From NCBI GenBank assembly GCA_049724395.1, contig JAUGWO010000046.1, positions 1-64,000 of the forward strand: DNA of 64,000 bases, read 5' to 3'. A model generated the notes under the pieces. It was given only the letters and a program-made list of their open reading frames with translations, made no database searches and was not told the DNA's origin. A program made the position numbers and the translations under genes. How positions within the stretch are numbered: position 1 is the stretch's first letter; every line of letters begins with the position of its first letter. This DNA is from Spongospora subterranea f. sp. subterranea (taxonomy: Eukaryota; Endomyxa: Phytomyxea; Phytomyxea; Plasmodiophorida). Positions 10,135-22,800 of the stretch are shown here, piece by piece.

Positions 10135-10230
10135 TTTCGGTTAAAGTCCGGAGTTAACCGGTTAACCTACGGTCCCGGTTAACCGGTTAACGTTTTTTTT
10201 GTAACCGGTTAACCGCCCGGTTAACCGGTC
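10135..10230. repeat. Left subterminal GGTTAACCGG repeats of hAT element
   Basis: At least four overlapping copies of the self-complementary motif GTTAACCGGTTAAC and variants follow the left TIR. These are likely transposase-binding sites. A matching cluster occurs at 12395-12475. Confidence 0.75.
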
Positions 10231-10428
10231 AAATCTTGCAAAAATAGAAGTTGGATTTTCTGAACCCAACGCCTTATTCAGACTATGTAGGTCACCCCTA
10301 ATATTGTTAAAACTTTCGTACGGCATTTTTCTGACCTCGCAATTAGCAATCGGCAATCACTAGTCAATACACACCATTTTTCAATTAATTTTGTCTACTG
10401 TATATCTTTCAACTGCCTTGCTTCAATA

Positions 10429-12357
10429 ATGAGTGATTCCTATTCCCTCGATCGTAGTAGCTGTTCTTCCAATTCAGATTTGGAGACTTTGCCCACTGAT
10501 GGTGCTATTACTGTTCCATCGCAAACAGTAACTTCAAAGGTTACCAACTGTGGTCGTAAGCGCAAATTATCTGCCAACTCTTCTTGGATTTGGAATTATT
10601 TTGAAAAACGCGATACTGGCATCATCTGCTCTCAGTGTTCCAGCAAAAAGCGAAAGATCTATTCTATCAGAACCGGAAATAGCTCGTTTAAACGTCATCT
10701 TGAGGTCGCCCACAAACTCAAGCAAGATGGCAAAACAGGAGATCCCAACCAGAGTACTCTGGATGTAACTGGTAATGTGGTGGATCCTCTGGCGATGGAT
10801 GATGAAAAGAAGGCGGAACTGCTGAAATCTTTGGTGGAGTTTGTTGTTGATAACAAGCAACCCTTCCGTTTGGTTGAGTCCAAGTCGTTTGCAATCTTCT
10901 GCAGCAAAATGAACCGCAGATTTATCTTGCCTAGCCGTCGTACTTTCGTGAGGTCCTTGCATGACGAATATGCAGAAGCCCTGCAAAGCTTTTTGTTACA
11001 TATCGAGCGCATTCCTGGCCAAGTAGCACTCACGTTAGATGGATGGTCTTCAAGAGTCATGAAGGGGTATTTGGTTATCACAATGCACTGGATAGACGAA
11101 AGATGGTGCTTGAAAAATGCTGTATTGGAATTTAAATATTTTCCTCGTCCTCATAACCAGCATACCACAAGTGACTTGATAATCACGATTTTGAAGGAAT
11201 TTAATATCCATACAAAAGTTCGCGCGATCACGTCGGATAGTGGTGGCGAGATGGTTCCAGCCATCAAACTTGTTCACTCCTATCTCCAGCGTGAGTTGGC
11301 GTTAAATTTCTGCAGTACAATCGACTTTCATATGCGCTGTGTTTGCCATGTGATAAACCGAGCTGTTGTTGACGCGACTGCGCTAATCAAACGTGAGGTT
11401 TCATTGCTCCGAGATTTGCTGAAGATGGTTCGAGGTTCAGGGATGATCCGTCAAAAATATGCTGATCTCAGTGTAGTGCTTGGTCGGGCAACAAAGCAAG
11501 TTGTGCCGAATCTAGATGTCGAAACTAGATGGAACTCTATGTTCTTGATGGTTGAAGATTCCTTCAAGAATAAAGACATTTTGGAGGCTATCTGCAATCA
11601 AGAGGAGTTCCTGGACAAGCTTGGGCCGTTGAAATTGTCAGACATGGATTGGCGCATTCTCAAATCCTGCAAAGATTTCCTGTCTTCGGCGTATCAGTGC
11701 ACAAAGGCTGCAAGTGGTCAAAATTTCGTCACGCTTGCCATGCAGCCATTGATCTACTCGCATCTAAAAAGCCTATGTGAGTCTACCATTTCAGGCACTA
11801 CAACTACAGGGTTCACAACCCCCAAAGTTAAAGCTGCGGCAGAGGCGATGCTATACAAGCTTGAGAAGTATTCCGGGAACCTGAACAACAACACGGCTAC
11901 CATCGCTTTGTTCTTGGATCCAAGACGAAGCAGCTCTGATGCGTCTGAGGAAACGAAGCGATTAATCCGAGAAATCTTAGCTACTGATTATGGTTATTTG
12001 CCTGTTCAGCAGGAGGACATGGACTCAACAGCATTCAATCTGTTTGCTTCCCTGTCGGACCCACAGCAGGACGTTGTCACGGATGAAGTGGAAGACTTCT
12101 GCTTCATGACTTTGAAGGCCGATAAGTCGTGTAAATGTCCAGTCGCGTGGTGGAAGCAGCAGACTGGGCGCTTCCCGAAGCTAAGCCTTCTGGCTCGTGA
12201 TACTCTGATGATAATGGGGTCGTCTGTCGCTTCGGAATCAGCCTTCTCTGATTCTGGTGATTTTGTTAGTGCCGATCGCACAATGTTATCTGACGAGAAC
12301 ATAACGGTGATGATGAAATTACGGTCGTGGAACCGTTTGATCGGCAAGTTTGATTAA
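10429..12357 (+). CDS. hAT family transposase
   Basis: The 642-residue frame is uninterrupted from ATG to TAA. Residues 50-100 form a BED-type zinc finger: SWIWNYFEK, then CSQC, then HLEVAH. The central RNase-H-like core includes LTLDGWSSRVMKGYLVITMH near residue 205, a Cys/His-rich stretch MRCVCHVINRAV near residue 306, and ETRWNSMFLM near 365. The C-terminus (CPVAWWKQQ, then LARDTLMIMGSSVASESAFS, then MKLRSWNRL) is the hAT dimerisation domain. The ORF begins about 300 bp inside the left TIR and ends about 140 bp before the right TIR. With perfect TIRs and target duplication the copy looks recent and possibly active. Confidence 0.95.
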   Translation: MSDSYSLDRSSCSSNSDLETLPTDGAITVPSQTVTSKVTNCGRKRKLSANSSWIWNYFEKRDTGIICSQCSSKKRKIYSIRTGNSSFKRHLEVAHKLKQDGKTGDPNQSTLDVTGNVVDPLAMDDEKKAELLKSLVEFVVDNKQPFRLVESKSFAIFCSKMNRRFILPSRRTFVRSLHDEYAEALQSFLLHIERIPGQVALTLDGWSSRVMKGYLVITMHWIDERWCLKNAVLEFKYFPRPHNQHTTSDLIITILKEFNIHTKVRAITSDSGGEMVPAIKLVHSYLQRELALNFCSTIDFHMRCVCHVINRAVVDATALIKREVSLLRDLLKMVRGSGMIRQKYADLSVVLGRATKQVVPNLDVETRWNSMFLMVEDSFKNKDILEAICNQEEFLDKLGPLKLSDMDWRILKSCKDFLSSAYQCTKAASGQNFVTLAMQPLIYSHLKSLCESTISGTTTTGFTTPKVKAAAEAMLYKLEKYSGNLNNNTATIALFLDPRRSSSDASEETKRLIREILATDYGYLPVQQEDMDSTAFNLFASLSDPQQDVVTDEVEDFCFMTLKADKSCKCPVAWWKQQTGRFPKLSLLARDTLMIMGSSVASESAFSDSGDFVSADRTMLSDENITVMMKLRSWNRLIGKFD

Positions 12358-12394
12358 ATAAATATATTTATGGAGTTTGTCGTTAAATTTTAAA

Positions 12395-12475
12395 TTAACC
12401 GGTTAACTGGTTGGTTAACCGGTTAATTAACTGGTTAACCGGTCCGGTGTTTTTTTGGGACCGGTTAACCATTGA
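12395..12475. repeat. Right subterminal GGTTAACCGG repeats of hAT element
   Basis: Five or more copies of TTAACCGGTTAA-like motifs lie between the transposase stop and the right TIR, mirroring the left cluster. Confidence 0.75.
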
Positions 12476-12503
12476 CCGACTTGTGCCCACCCCTAATTTA
12501 TCC

Positions 12504-13900
12504 CCGTGCGCGCATTTTTTTTCAGTGCACAGTAATTTTTCTTCTTCGTCAGAAAAATGGTGCGCCGAACGAGTGCAGAACGTCTCGACTTAGCATCGTC
12601 CACTGTCCAGTGTTGTCAGGAATATTCCTAGGGACATCCCTGATTATATAGCGTGGCGGGGTTACGCAGTTAGTCACAAATGAAATGTCTGGGACTCCTT
12701 GAAAGTGTGATCAAGTCCGTCGCAAATCCGCGCTATTTGACATTTTCTAGCGGTTAGAAACCTCCTTTGACGATGGTTTTTGCGTCAAGGCGGAATGCCT
12801 CAAGGTGCTTGCGCCATTCAATGCCCCAGCAATTTGGCTACCGTCCGACAGACTTTACAGCAGGCCTTTAAAGAAATGAAGCAAACAAACGTAGAAGTGG
12901 ATTGTTCCAGGGCCTACACGTCGAGGTGTGTCCCCTGCGCCAAAACCTACTCAACAAGTGAAGGCCGTCCCTTACTGATACACGATGAAGAATCGCGCCG
13001 GCCGGTCAAACTCGACAAGATTCCCGCCGTCAACGTCGTGTTTCTGAGATCCGAATCGTATGATTGCGTTATTGCCGAGTCGGCGGAGGCTCTGTTTCCT
13101 TATCCAGCATGGACAGGACGGCACCACTTACGATCTGGCCACGTGTGACGGCGCTTTGATTAAAGCTGGTACAGCAAGTTCGAAGACTTTCCTTTCAACT
13201 GATTTAGTTCCAAGTCGAAGAAGCAATTGTGGTTGATTCGCCTCTACCAATCCGACAGCGATGTTGTTTTCGCCGACATTGGACCTAACGAAGTCTGATG
13301 CTGTTGTCAATGGCATGCCCTACTTCGAGGCATCCTGAGCATCTATAAACAACAGAGAGAGTTTTAGTCTTCCATCTTCAACGACCCTTTTTGTGGTTCA
13401 TCGGTGTCTAAACTCGCCACACAACCCCCCATTCTGCTTTGGGCCAAAACTTTCGAACTGGTACGCTTTACTTCCTCATTCGTTGATATTCCACCCGTCA
13501 ATAGTATTTCTGTTATCTGTCCTACAATCTGCGACATTGCGTCATCTCAGGTTCATACAAATCTTCACGCCCTCCCAGTGTTTTCAAAGTGGATGCAAAC
13601 GAACTTTTTCATTGTAAAAATGGGGCTATATGGATTTTTTATGAAGATATCTCCGTTCGCACTCGTATTTGTAATAGGACATATGGGCCCGAGTTGGCAT
13701 TTCGGAATCGATTAAACGCGGCTTGACCATCGTTTAGACAACATCGTTAGTGTATAGATCAATGAACGATTGGATCGAGGGCGGTCCACAATCATCGAAA
13801 GATTGATTGAAACTGGTAGAATGGAATATCCCAGGATATTGCTCATTTTTTTTAATCGTGTATTCATTGTTTAGCTACTAAAGGTCCGTTTCGTATTCCT
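12504..13900. other. Degenerate sequence, probably retroelement-derived
   Basis: No convincing gene is present. Short plus-strand frames (12780-13148 and 13393-13715) have local coding-like composition. One starts with RQGGMPQGAC, faintly like the x-PQG block of reverse transcriptases, but nothing extends it. Together with the integrase relic just downstream this may be the decayed 5' part of the same Ty3-type element. Confidence 0.3.
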
Positions 13901-13922
13901 CGCCCCTTATGATCAGCGTTAC

Positions 13923-14740
13923 TTGCTCAGAAGCCCTAATCAAGTTTTACATTTCAAGTATCTGATATGTGATCCAGGTCGCTCGACGGACCACAAGTTC
14001 CAATATGTGCTTGTCCTTATGGACGACCTATCAACGTTTGTTCGATTATTTTCTGCAGCCCAAGCTTCAACTGATACCGTCGTTTCAGCGCTTCTCGACT
14101 GGGCAAATATGTTTCCCATTCCGAATATATGGGTGTCGGAATGTGCTCATTTTCAGAACAAAGTGATGAACATCCTTGCTGAATTTTTTCACGTCAAACG
14201 TTACCTTACAATAGTGGCGATGCACTTTCCGAACGGTCCCATTGAACGCTCTATACAATTGGCACAGCGGTTGTTCCGTTCTCTCGTTTCTGAGTTCGGA
14301 ATTTCCGCACAATGGCTAGAGCTACTTCCCCTGGTACTTCACACACCGAGCAGCAATCTGTCCCACATGGCTCCGATTATGGAACCTGAATCTCCATTGG
14401 ACCTGGTAACTGGCTCATCTCTTAACCTTAACACACGCAGCACTCCCATTGCTGCTGAGTCTGTTCACATTCAGGTTGACGAACTGTATTCAGCGCTTCG
14501 AGAAATTCATAAAGAAGGCTCGAGCCGGCGAAATTCAGTTCGAAACCAATCCAAAAGGAAATCGAAGCAGTACCAGTCGCCAAATTTCGTTGATGCGATT
14601 GTGTATTATGGGCTCAACACGATTCCAAAATGAACAGTAAGACCATGTCAAAGATTGCCGTCCGCTGGCCAGACTCATACCGCATTGTTCGGGCCCTCAG
14701 TGATTGGCACTACAGTACGTAATAAATTTTAATATAATTA
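13923..14740 (+). pseudogene. Ty3/gypsy-type integrase remnant
   Basis: The frame 13923-14633 matches a retroviral-type integrase core: KFQYVLVLMDDLSTFVRLF (first Asp region), then IWVSECAHFQNKVMNILAEFF where the expected second catalytic Asp is Glu, then HFPNGPIERS with the third catalytic acidic residue. The segment after the stop at 14631 (WPDSYRIVRALSDWHYST) matches the region just upstream of a chromodomain in Ty3-type polyproteins. The reverse transcriptase part is not intact and no LTRs are visible. The altered second acidic residue and the interruption point to a dead copy. Confidence 0.65.
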
Positions 14741-14914
14741 CTGGTGACGAATCCGAGGTCCATTGCACACGTTTGAAGTATTACCAAAATTCGTCTTTGA
14801 ATGTTACAACTGAGCTACTCCCTCCGTTCGGGAATAGTTGGCCGTTTGCACTTTCACCCTTTGAAATCAACAGGATTTGAGTAGATTTGAGCAACGTCAT
14901 TTCACATATGCAGT

Positions 14915-15330
14915 TTATAATAGCTGAGCCATCTCATCATACACGATGATCATCATCGCATTCGCGACCGATTCCACGGAACAAGGAAGTGCCATTGGGA
15001 GCTGTCCTGACCTTTGTAACTTCTCTTTCCCGAAGTGCTGGATTTGAAATCTGTTGCCGCCATCATCGTCCATGCAGGACTGCAGCACCGTATGTAGTGT
15101 CAAAAAATTCGAATTGATTTTGACAGGGTCCAGTTCGTCAAACGACTTTAAGACTGCCGTGATCAAGTCATTCTAATTCGCAGTCTTTGGCTGCTGCAAC
15201 AAAAGGATGATAATGTGGCCGAATATGGGGTCTTGCATTATCCTGTTGAATAATAATTGGAATGTCATTGGAAAACTTGGACCTAATTGCGGGCATAACC
15301 TTTCTTATTACATCTCCGCGTAAACCTTCT
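14915..15330 (-). pseudogene. Mariner-like (plant/protist MLE) transposase 3' remnant
   Basis: On the minus strand, reading from 15330 down, are KVYAEM, a short frame break, an IIIQQDNARPHI-type block (catalytic Asp region, around 15215-15260), and then INSNFLTLHTVLQSC followed by GGNRFQIQHFGKEKLQRSGQLP (15120-14980). These are the last third of DD39D-type mariner transposases. Frames change several times, so the copy is dead. A second relic of this superfamily, covering the N-terminal part, lies at 57.2-58.0 kb. Confidence 0.65.
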
Positions 15331-15550
15331 CGTCAACGGTTATCACCGAAGGAGCCCGCAGATATCATCTACAAGGACGTCACATCGATTGTTAATTCGT
15401 TTTTCCTAACGCGGCCCAACGACCCGCAACTCGCCGACTCAAAGATTTTTTCACAAACCATTCAAATCGAAGGCGGCGGTGAGGTCCTGGGGGTAGGCTA
15501 TTTGTAGCCCTCAGTGACCTGAAACGGCGTACCCTTTGTCCGAATAAGCA

Positions 15551-16280
15551 TTATAATTCATATATTGAATCTGCCCAAGACGTTGTCCCACTATAGGGTC
15601 GCTCCCTGGGGGTTTCACAATAAACCTTTTGAGGCCTTGCTATCCTAAAGCAATAAGTTACTGTAACGAGATAATTTTCGCCCTCTTCAAGTTGATCGCT
15701 TGTCTGATGCTGTCTGCTACTGTAGTTTTTTTTTATTTGCACATTTGAGGACTTTGAAAAAATCCCATCTATTCCAGTCTTTTTTGCTGCTCTGTCTAGC
15801 TCATGATTTGTTATAGGAAGTGGATGGCTACAAACCCTTCGCCGTTTCAGGTCACTGACGAATTCATTGTAAATATTTTGTTCATCGTTGGATAGCTCAA
15901 GATCGAGGGTACCCCATATGGTTGAGGCAATACTATAACGCAATCGGTGAACGGCTGGATCCTCGAAAATTTGTCCAATGTCGGTGATGTCATTGCCATT
16001 TGGATTGGAATATGTTCGCTGAATGAGGGCTGCGTAGCCTCTACATTCATTATGAATTGTGGCAGCAAACGGAAGCACTCCATTGTTCTAATCAGGACAG
16101 ATGAATGAGTTTTTCGTTGGAATTCCGGAATCGTCCTGAAAGTTACGAATAAAGGAAACAGCGATCTGTTCGTCCATTTGAACACAATTGGAGTCTTCAA
16201 GACCATAACTGCGAAGTTCATTGATCAAGCTTTGAAATATGGCACGTGGCATTCGGAACATTTAGTTGATGCTCTGAACG
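15551..16280 (-). pseudogene. Possible Harbinger/DDE-type transposase N-terminal remnant
   Basis: Around 16.25 kb the minus strand reads FRMPRAIFQSLINELRSYGL followed by VQMDEQIAVSLFIRNFQ. This resembles the N-terminal FRMSxxxF...L...EQ(V/L)A..LY segment of Harbinger and related DDE proteins. The following frame (16078-15551) has no recognised motif. The match is short and the frame is broken near 16090, so the call is tentative. Confidence 0.3.
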
Positions 16281-16838
16281 TTTTCTAAGGCATTATTTAC
16301 CAACGCAAAAATATAGCGATATCCCGACGCTCCACAAGTACAATATGAAAAATTGAAATAGACTGAATCACGTGATGATTGAAAATTGCGTCACGTTGCG
16401 ATGCATATCAGGTACTGTAGGGGCAACAAGCGCCGCATGATCGGTCTGACCGCAATACCAGACTGCATGCGGACCCGGTATCTCTGGGGGCATCGCGCAA
16501 CAAGATAATCGCAAGAAGGTACTTACATGTTTTAGAATTTTTCTTTCAGTATTAGGCTGTTCGCCGTAACTGGGTAGCGGCCGTTTGACGCAGCCTTTTA
16601 CTTTGGCAGCCCTTGCGGTCGCAGCCAGTTAACGACGTTACATGTGAGCTGAGATGCATAAATATAACCGCTAGAGATCATGGCGACAGCGTCGCAAGTG
16701 ATGCCGCATCACTCACCGAAACGTCGTGCTGCGATCCCTCAGGCCGTAACCACTGGGCTTGGATCAGGTTCTCTTTTCGGACAAGGTTGCATCCGACATC
16801 CTCTATTGAAATCTTGCTTCCCTGCTAATTTGCACAGC
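16281..16838. other. Intergenic or 5' region of the WDR90-like gene
   Basis: Several short plus-strand frames are present but none matches a known protein. The first exon of the WDR90-like gene, which should supply its ATG, probably lies here but cannot be chosen with confidence. Confidence 0.3.
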
Positions 16839-19800
16839 AGTATTTCAAGATCCTTATTTTAATATTCTCAAGCAGCTGAAACTTGCTCAGCAAGAACCCA
16901 AAATTGAGGGTGATGTCCAATTGGTCAGGCACCGTTTGAAGAATTTGATCCAGTTCTTTGAATGAAATTCAGATTATTGATCGCTCCATCGGATCACCAG
17001 TTTACGATTTATCCGGGTTCATTCCAGCTGCCACCTATATCCAGAGATTCCGGGAAACTCATCACAATCCCTAGGCTTAACTGGGTCCATTCTTTACATA
17101 GAATTGCGCCGAATTGAGGCAGAACAGTAAGCGGGATGTAATTTGAAAGGTTTTACATACCAGCCCAATTACTCTTATGACCTTGATAGACATTTCACGA
17201 TACATCTTGACGTACAAACTCTAGCTGCCAACTTGATTGTACGCATTTCATTCAGCAATCTGTTCAAAGAACGGAAATGTTCTGGGCGCGTCATTCAAAT
17301 TCCGTTAACAAAGTTGACGCCCTTGAAGTGGACCGGTACTTACTGTATGTATAGCTCAGGTCCGGCGTTCCTCAAATATGTGTTCATTGCAGTATTCGGT
17401 ATTGACCTAAAATCTTTGATTTCATCTAATTCTTCATATGAATTCGCATCGCTCAAGACTATCAAGATCTGCTCAACCCTTCAACTTCGCGGTTTATTCA
17501 CGTCATCGAATATGTAAAGCTTGTTTAGAATAACTCAGCATTTCAATGATTTTGTGCGTTCAGATTTACTCCAATGACGCTTCCACGGGAAATGCGCTTA
17601 CCGACGGTCACGTCGGAGCAATGGATTGAAGTTTACGATTGGCTCTGGTCTCCCAAGCTTCCGGAACTCAAGAAAGAGGTCACACACTCGGCTGATGGAG
17701 GAAACCGGATTACCGAAAAATTGCCTGTAATAGGCAGATTTTCTGTATAACGCTTTATTCAGTTTGTATTTGAATTAGAATCAATCAAAGGTCAGGCACA
17801 ACGGTACAAAATCAGGCTCATCACGAGATCCTACTGGTGACCTGGGTGCGAAAAAAGATCCCATGCTAGAGTTGGTCCGTGTTATCGGATACTCAGGCGA
17901 GATGCCGCAATGCTTGATTTGGCTACATCATAATACTTTAGTTTACGCCTCTATGGACTTGGTCAGCGCTGATTTCAAGTACAGTTCTCCAATTTTCGTT
18001 GAATATTTCTCCTCTAAATCTGTTAGCAAACCCTAATTCGCGTATCAATTTTTAGATTATTGCTCATGATGTCGAGTTTGATCAGCAAACCATCCTGGCG
18101 GGACATACCAAGGATGTCTGCGTCTTAACCATGTGTCCTTTTGCTCGTCTCCTTGTCTCTGGACAGTCGGGGAAACTCCCCTTCTTGATTATCTGGGATG
18201 TTCGCACTCTATCTGCCATCTGTCGCGTTCCTGTTTTTTCTCATGGTTTGACGGATGTTACAATCTCCTATGACGCAAGATTACTGGCTTGTTCTGGACA
18301 TGACGGTCAGTAATTCATTATTTCCTGAGAGCTTCTCAACCCAACCTGCATTAACTGATTGTTTCTGAGTCTTTTTTTAATCTCTTGTAAACGTCCGTGA
18401 TTGGTGGTCACACCATTACTTTCTGGTTCGTGGACTGCTCGGTATTTAACATGTTGCCACTTTTTCTGATGCTTTACTAAGCACATTTTCACTTCGCGGT
18501 TGTAACTTAATTCTTACAGGTCAGGGGAGAGTTCAGATCGTGGTGTATGACCTGTCCCAAGTTTTGGAGACAGGCAACGTATCTGTTGTTGCCCGGCAAA
18601 CGTCTGAGTTTAAAATTTCCCGAATCGTATTCAGCCCACATCCAGGCTCCCAACATCAGTTGGCGTCGTGTGGTCACGAGAGCATTCGATTTTGGCGTAT
18701 AAAAAACGGGCATCTCCCAGGGCATTCCTGCGTTCTTAATCAGGTAAACAGGACGTTTTATTCAAAGCAGGCATGTATTTTCCATAAATACCAAATTTAT
18801 GTGTGGTCATTTTTTTATTTGTTACATGAAAGCTCTTGATTGACGTTTGTTGGTTTTTGTGGCTTTTCCCATAATCTGGTGCAGTCAATAAGTTGCATAA
18901 ACTCGAATCCAATTTGATATTGAATCATTTGAAGTTACTAAATCATATTCAGCATGCGCGAACCACGTTTTCTGCATTATGTTTTGAACCCATCTACGGT
19001 TTACTCAGCGCAGCAGCTTCACGACCTCGCAGTCTCTACGTTGCCACCACGGCTGGCAGTGTTTTCATCGTCGACTTCGACAGTTTCGTGATTCGAAGAG
19101 TTCTTACTCTGCACCAGGATTCAATATGTACCATTGCCGTAACCCAAGGTGAACATTTTAAATGAACGCGCAATCAACGTAACCAACGCCATGAGACAGG
19201 ATTTTGCGCCGCAGGCTCGAGTTCGGGTCTGCTTCAGATTTGGCCATTGGACTTCGCCAACCCCATCGCAGAAATTCGCCATCATCAGGCGGTAACCTCG
19301 CTTTGCTTTTCTGAAGATGGTCTAAGTATCGCTGTCGGTAACGCCGACGGCAACGTTGGGATTCTTGACATTCATGGTGGTGGCATTAGGAATTTGGTAG
19401 CTTCTCATTCTTCTCAGGTAAATGATCGATTGAAAATCACCGTCTGATCTTATCCATTTGTTCCACTTGTAGATTTTGGCTGTGTGCGTTAGTCCTTGCC
19501 GAAATGAAATTGGGACTTCGTCTTCCGATAGATCCGTTCGTATTTGGAACAGTGAACGCTTTCAGCAGGTGTTCAATTTTTCTCATCCTTTCTTACACTA
19601 AGCGATTTGATTGACCTGCTACTGAAATTTGTCACTTTTCTATGTTCCAACCCATGAAAATGAATCTCATTGCCATCAGTTTTCTCTCTTTGTAAATCTG
19701 TCCAATATTGTCCTTAGGTGCACAATATCAAAATGGAGGACGAAGATGCGCTGTGTCTGACCTACCATCCGGAGCAGTCACAATTGGCGCTCGGATTCAA

Positions 19801-22800
19801 ATCGGGCAAAATTCGTATCGTTGATATTTCGTCAGGTTCCCAAATTGTAAGCTGTTTGTTTCAACAACGGGTCTCGATCTGCAAATATTGCGATCTTCTC
19901 ATCATTTCCGCATAATTTACTTCCATACGCCTTTGATATCAGATTGAGTGTCATGTCCATTCTGGCCCTGTTCGAACTATATTTTTCACTCGTGACGGAA
20001 GACGACTTTTCACCGCCTCTGACGACCGTCATGTCTATGCGTTTGATGTCCTCCGGCAATATCAGCCGGTGCGTGTTCTTGCAGCCTCGTTTACTGCTGA
20101 CGTCTCCCTGTACTCGTGTTTCCATGCTTACGCGACGTGAATTTCATGAAATTTTCTCACAGATCGTGTAGCCCTGACGGTTTGCGCCTTATCATGCCTG
20201 GTCCAATGGGTAATAGCGAAGTTGTTGTGTACGATGTCGACACGTTCTCTCAGCATCAACGTATTGATCTGAAAGAGTAAGATATGTGGATCATCCCCTT
20301 TTAACAGGTCCAGCATGCTAATCTTTTGGGCAGCTGCGGTTGTCATTTTGTCGTGTTTCACCCAAATGGGCAGGAAATCTTGATTGCCACCACCGCACAT
20401 GATCTCCTAAGGTATTCTGCTGCTGCCACGCCGTCTGTGAATCTAAAACTACGACGTTCAGGTATGACCAATGTACTCGTCAACTGCTTGGGGAAACACG
20501 CCAATCCAAAGATGTCGCGAAACCGATTACTCTCCTTCGCCTGAGTCCTTGCGGGAACTTTGTCGTTACCGTCGACAACGTCAATTTGGTTCGCGTCCTT
20601 CAGTATAATTCAATTGGAAACAATAGCTGTTACGGCCAAGCACAAGAATTCCGCATGGAGGGCCCAGTTACTGCCATCGAGTTCGCCTCGTCAGATAGAA
20701 TTGTTTTCTCCGTCGGGAATGCAATTCGCATGTGGCGATTTCAGCAAGGTGGTTCATTTGCATAATCCTAGCTTATTACGATTCGAGTTTCTTCCATCAA
20801 TTGAATTCTCACTGGTTCACTTTCAAGCGAATTTGGGACAAAAACAGTTTCATGTGTGTACATAGATTGTTTCATGTTGAGTCTGCCAAACGATTGGCAT
20901 TTTTTTAGTATAAGCTGTCAACTTTTCCTGTCCCGAGACGTGATAGTTCCTGAGATTTTGTAGATCGGAGCGACACGGGTGAAGATGGCAGGCCAACTCC
21001 AAGCTCGTTTGAGCATGTGGCAGTTGTAGGATCTCCTTCGACCTTTGAGGTTGCAACGAACTCCCGATCCATTACCCACCTTCAACCAACCTCGCCACCG
21101 AGACGAAGGTGTAAATTTCGCTCATGTTCTCCATTAATTTTCCAATTCAATTGTTTTGTTTGCAGAATATCGCAGTTGGTCACCGATGCTTCAAAGTCCA
21201 ATGTCGGCTATACATCAAAATACCATGCTTGCTATTCTGCCCCATCCCGTGTTAGGCCGGCCCCGACTGTGTACTTAGTCCCTGAGGAGACAGCAGCGGT
21301 TTCTCTGCAACAAATAGTAGGATTCAACGGCAATGGCAGGCACAACGCGATCTGGTAGTTGAAATCTACGAAAACGCCTTGGTTCATTTTTAACTTCGTT
21401 TACAGGATTGAAGATTCTGGGCAGTTGATCTTTACGCATGGTCGAACAATCATAGTCGAAGTTCTATTCGAGAGTCGACAGCATTTTTTGCTTGCACATT
21501 CAGTAATACTAAAATCCTCTTGAACGTGGTGTTTGGTTGACGTCAATCGATATAGATGGAGATTTCTACTTTGGCGGTTTCCAACGACCTCACCACATTA
21601 GCAAGTGCAGACGGGGCTGTCAACGATATCGGACACAGGGCGTCGATATTTCTCTGGGCTCTGGATGGCCTGACAGCAGTTTCCGAAATAGCAACTCGCC
21701 ATGCTAACGGTAACATTTTTTATTCCCGCAAGACTCCGAATATTTGTTTTGGTAGTTGCTAATCAATTTGAAGCTTTCATGTATCAGTAATGGCAATGTA
21801 GTTTATCAGTGTTTTTTAAGATTTGCCATTCAGGTATTCAGTCACTTGCATTTAACTGCACTGGAGAATTCCTACTTTCAGTTGGTCAAGGACCAGACGG
21901 CATCCTTGCAATTTGGGATGTCGCGACAGGTGCGATTTCGCTTATGTTTTGGTTCATATCAGTTTTCAACAGCTGTTGCACCTGTTCAGGTTCGTGTGTA
22001 GCCGCTCAAGATCATGTGCAGCAGATCGTCATGGGAGCGCTCTGGACTCCACTTTCCACAGATTATTTCATTACCATTTCTGATCACTCCGGTAATAGGT
22101 GCAGCATTCAACTTTTTCTTCATTGTGATTTTCAACGACGGTTCTATTCGAAGCAAAATCAAATTCATACCTGTCTTCCATGTCTCCTGATTTGAATTTA
22201 GTGCGGACCTTATGTTCCAGTAAAAGTTTACATGTTTAATCTTGTACTTCACCAGTGTTTTTATTCGGATCTGTGACATAGAACGTCTATTCTTTGCCTT
22301 CGTCATCTATCTATTTAAAGTTCTATCTATTCAAGGTGTTTCTGATTTCTGTTGATGTAGTGGAATTGTGGGGAATGCATCCATCTGATTCGCAGGCAAA
22401 GAGTACATATTCGTTATCGCGCTCTTTGTTGCCAATGACGGATTTCAAGCTTGGAAATCAAACGAGTAGCGGTGGATTTACGGCTGTTGCGTTTATTGCC
22501 AAGGAATATCTGATTGTTGGTACTCATGTCGGTAAGATCAGAAAGCCTGTTAGGTTGAAGCATTTGAATGGCTCTATTATGCAAAAAACGTTTGTTTCTC
22601 GCCCATAACCTCGTCAAGAATCCACTATTTTTTTGATCAATTTCGTCGTCGTTGCGCGTTTGTTCTCGACAACACATCGCAATCCATATCCTGTGTTACC
22701 CACTATCTTGAAAAACTCTTAGAAGACAAGGTGTGCATATTGCTGATGAGAACAGTGTAGGTTCCGTTCACATCTGGAGGGTGCATGAGTGGTCTTACAT

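Larger units (their letters stand above)
10121..12495 (+). mobile_element. Intact hAT transposon
   Basis: The 2375-bp element has perfect 13-bp terminal inverted repeats, TAGGGGTGGGCAC at 10121-10133 and GTGCCCACCCCTA at 12483-12495. It is flanked by identical 8-bp duplications ATTTATCC at 10113-10120 and 12496-12503, the length expected for hAT. Both subterminal regions carry several copies of GGTTAACCGG-type motifs. An uninterrupted transposase ORF fills the centre. Confidence 0.95.

Noticed and set aside
17127-17189. In-frame TAA in the WDR90-like gene at 17127-17130 as a nonsense codon
   Set aside because: An intron CA|GTAAGC to GATAG|A (17127-17189) removes it in phase and gives the expected EQHFTIHLDV homology.
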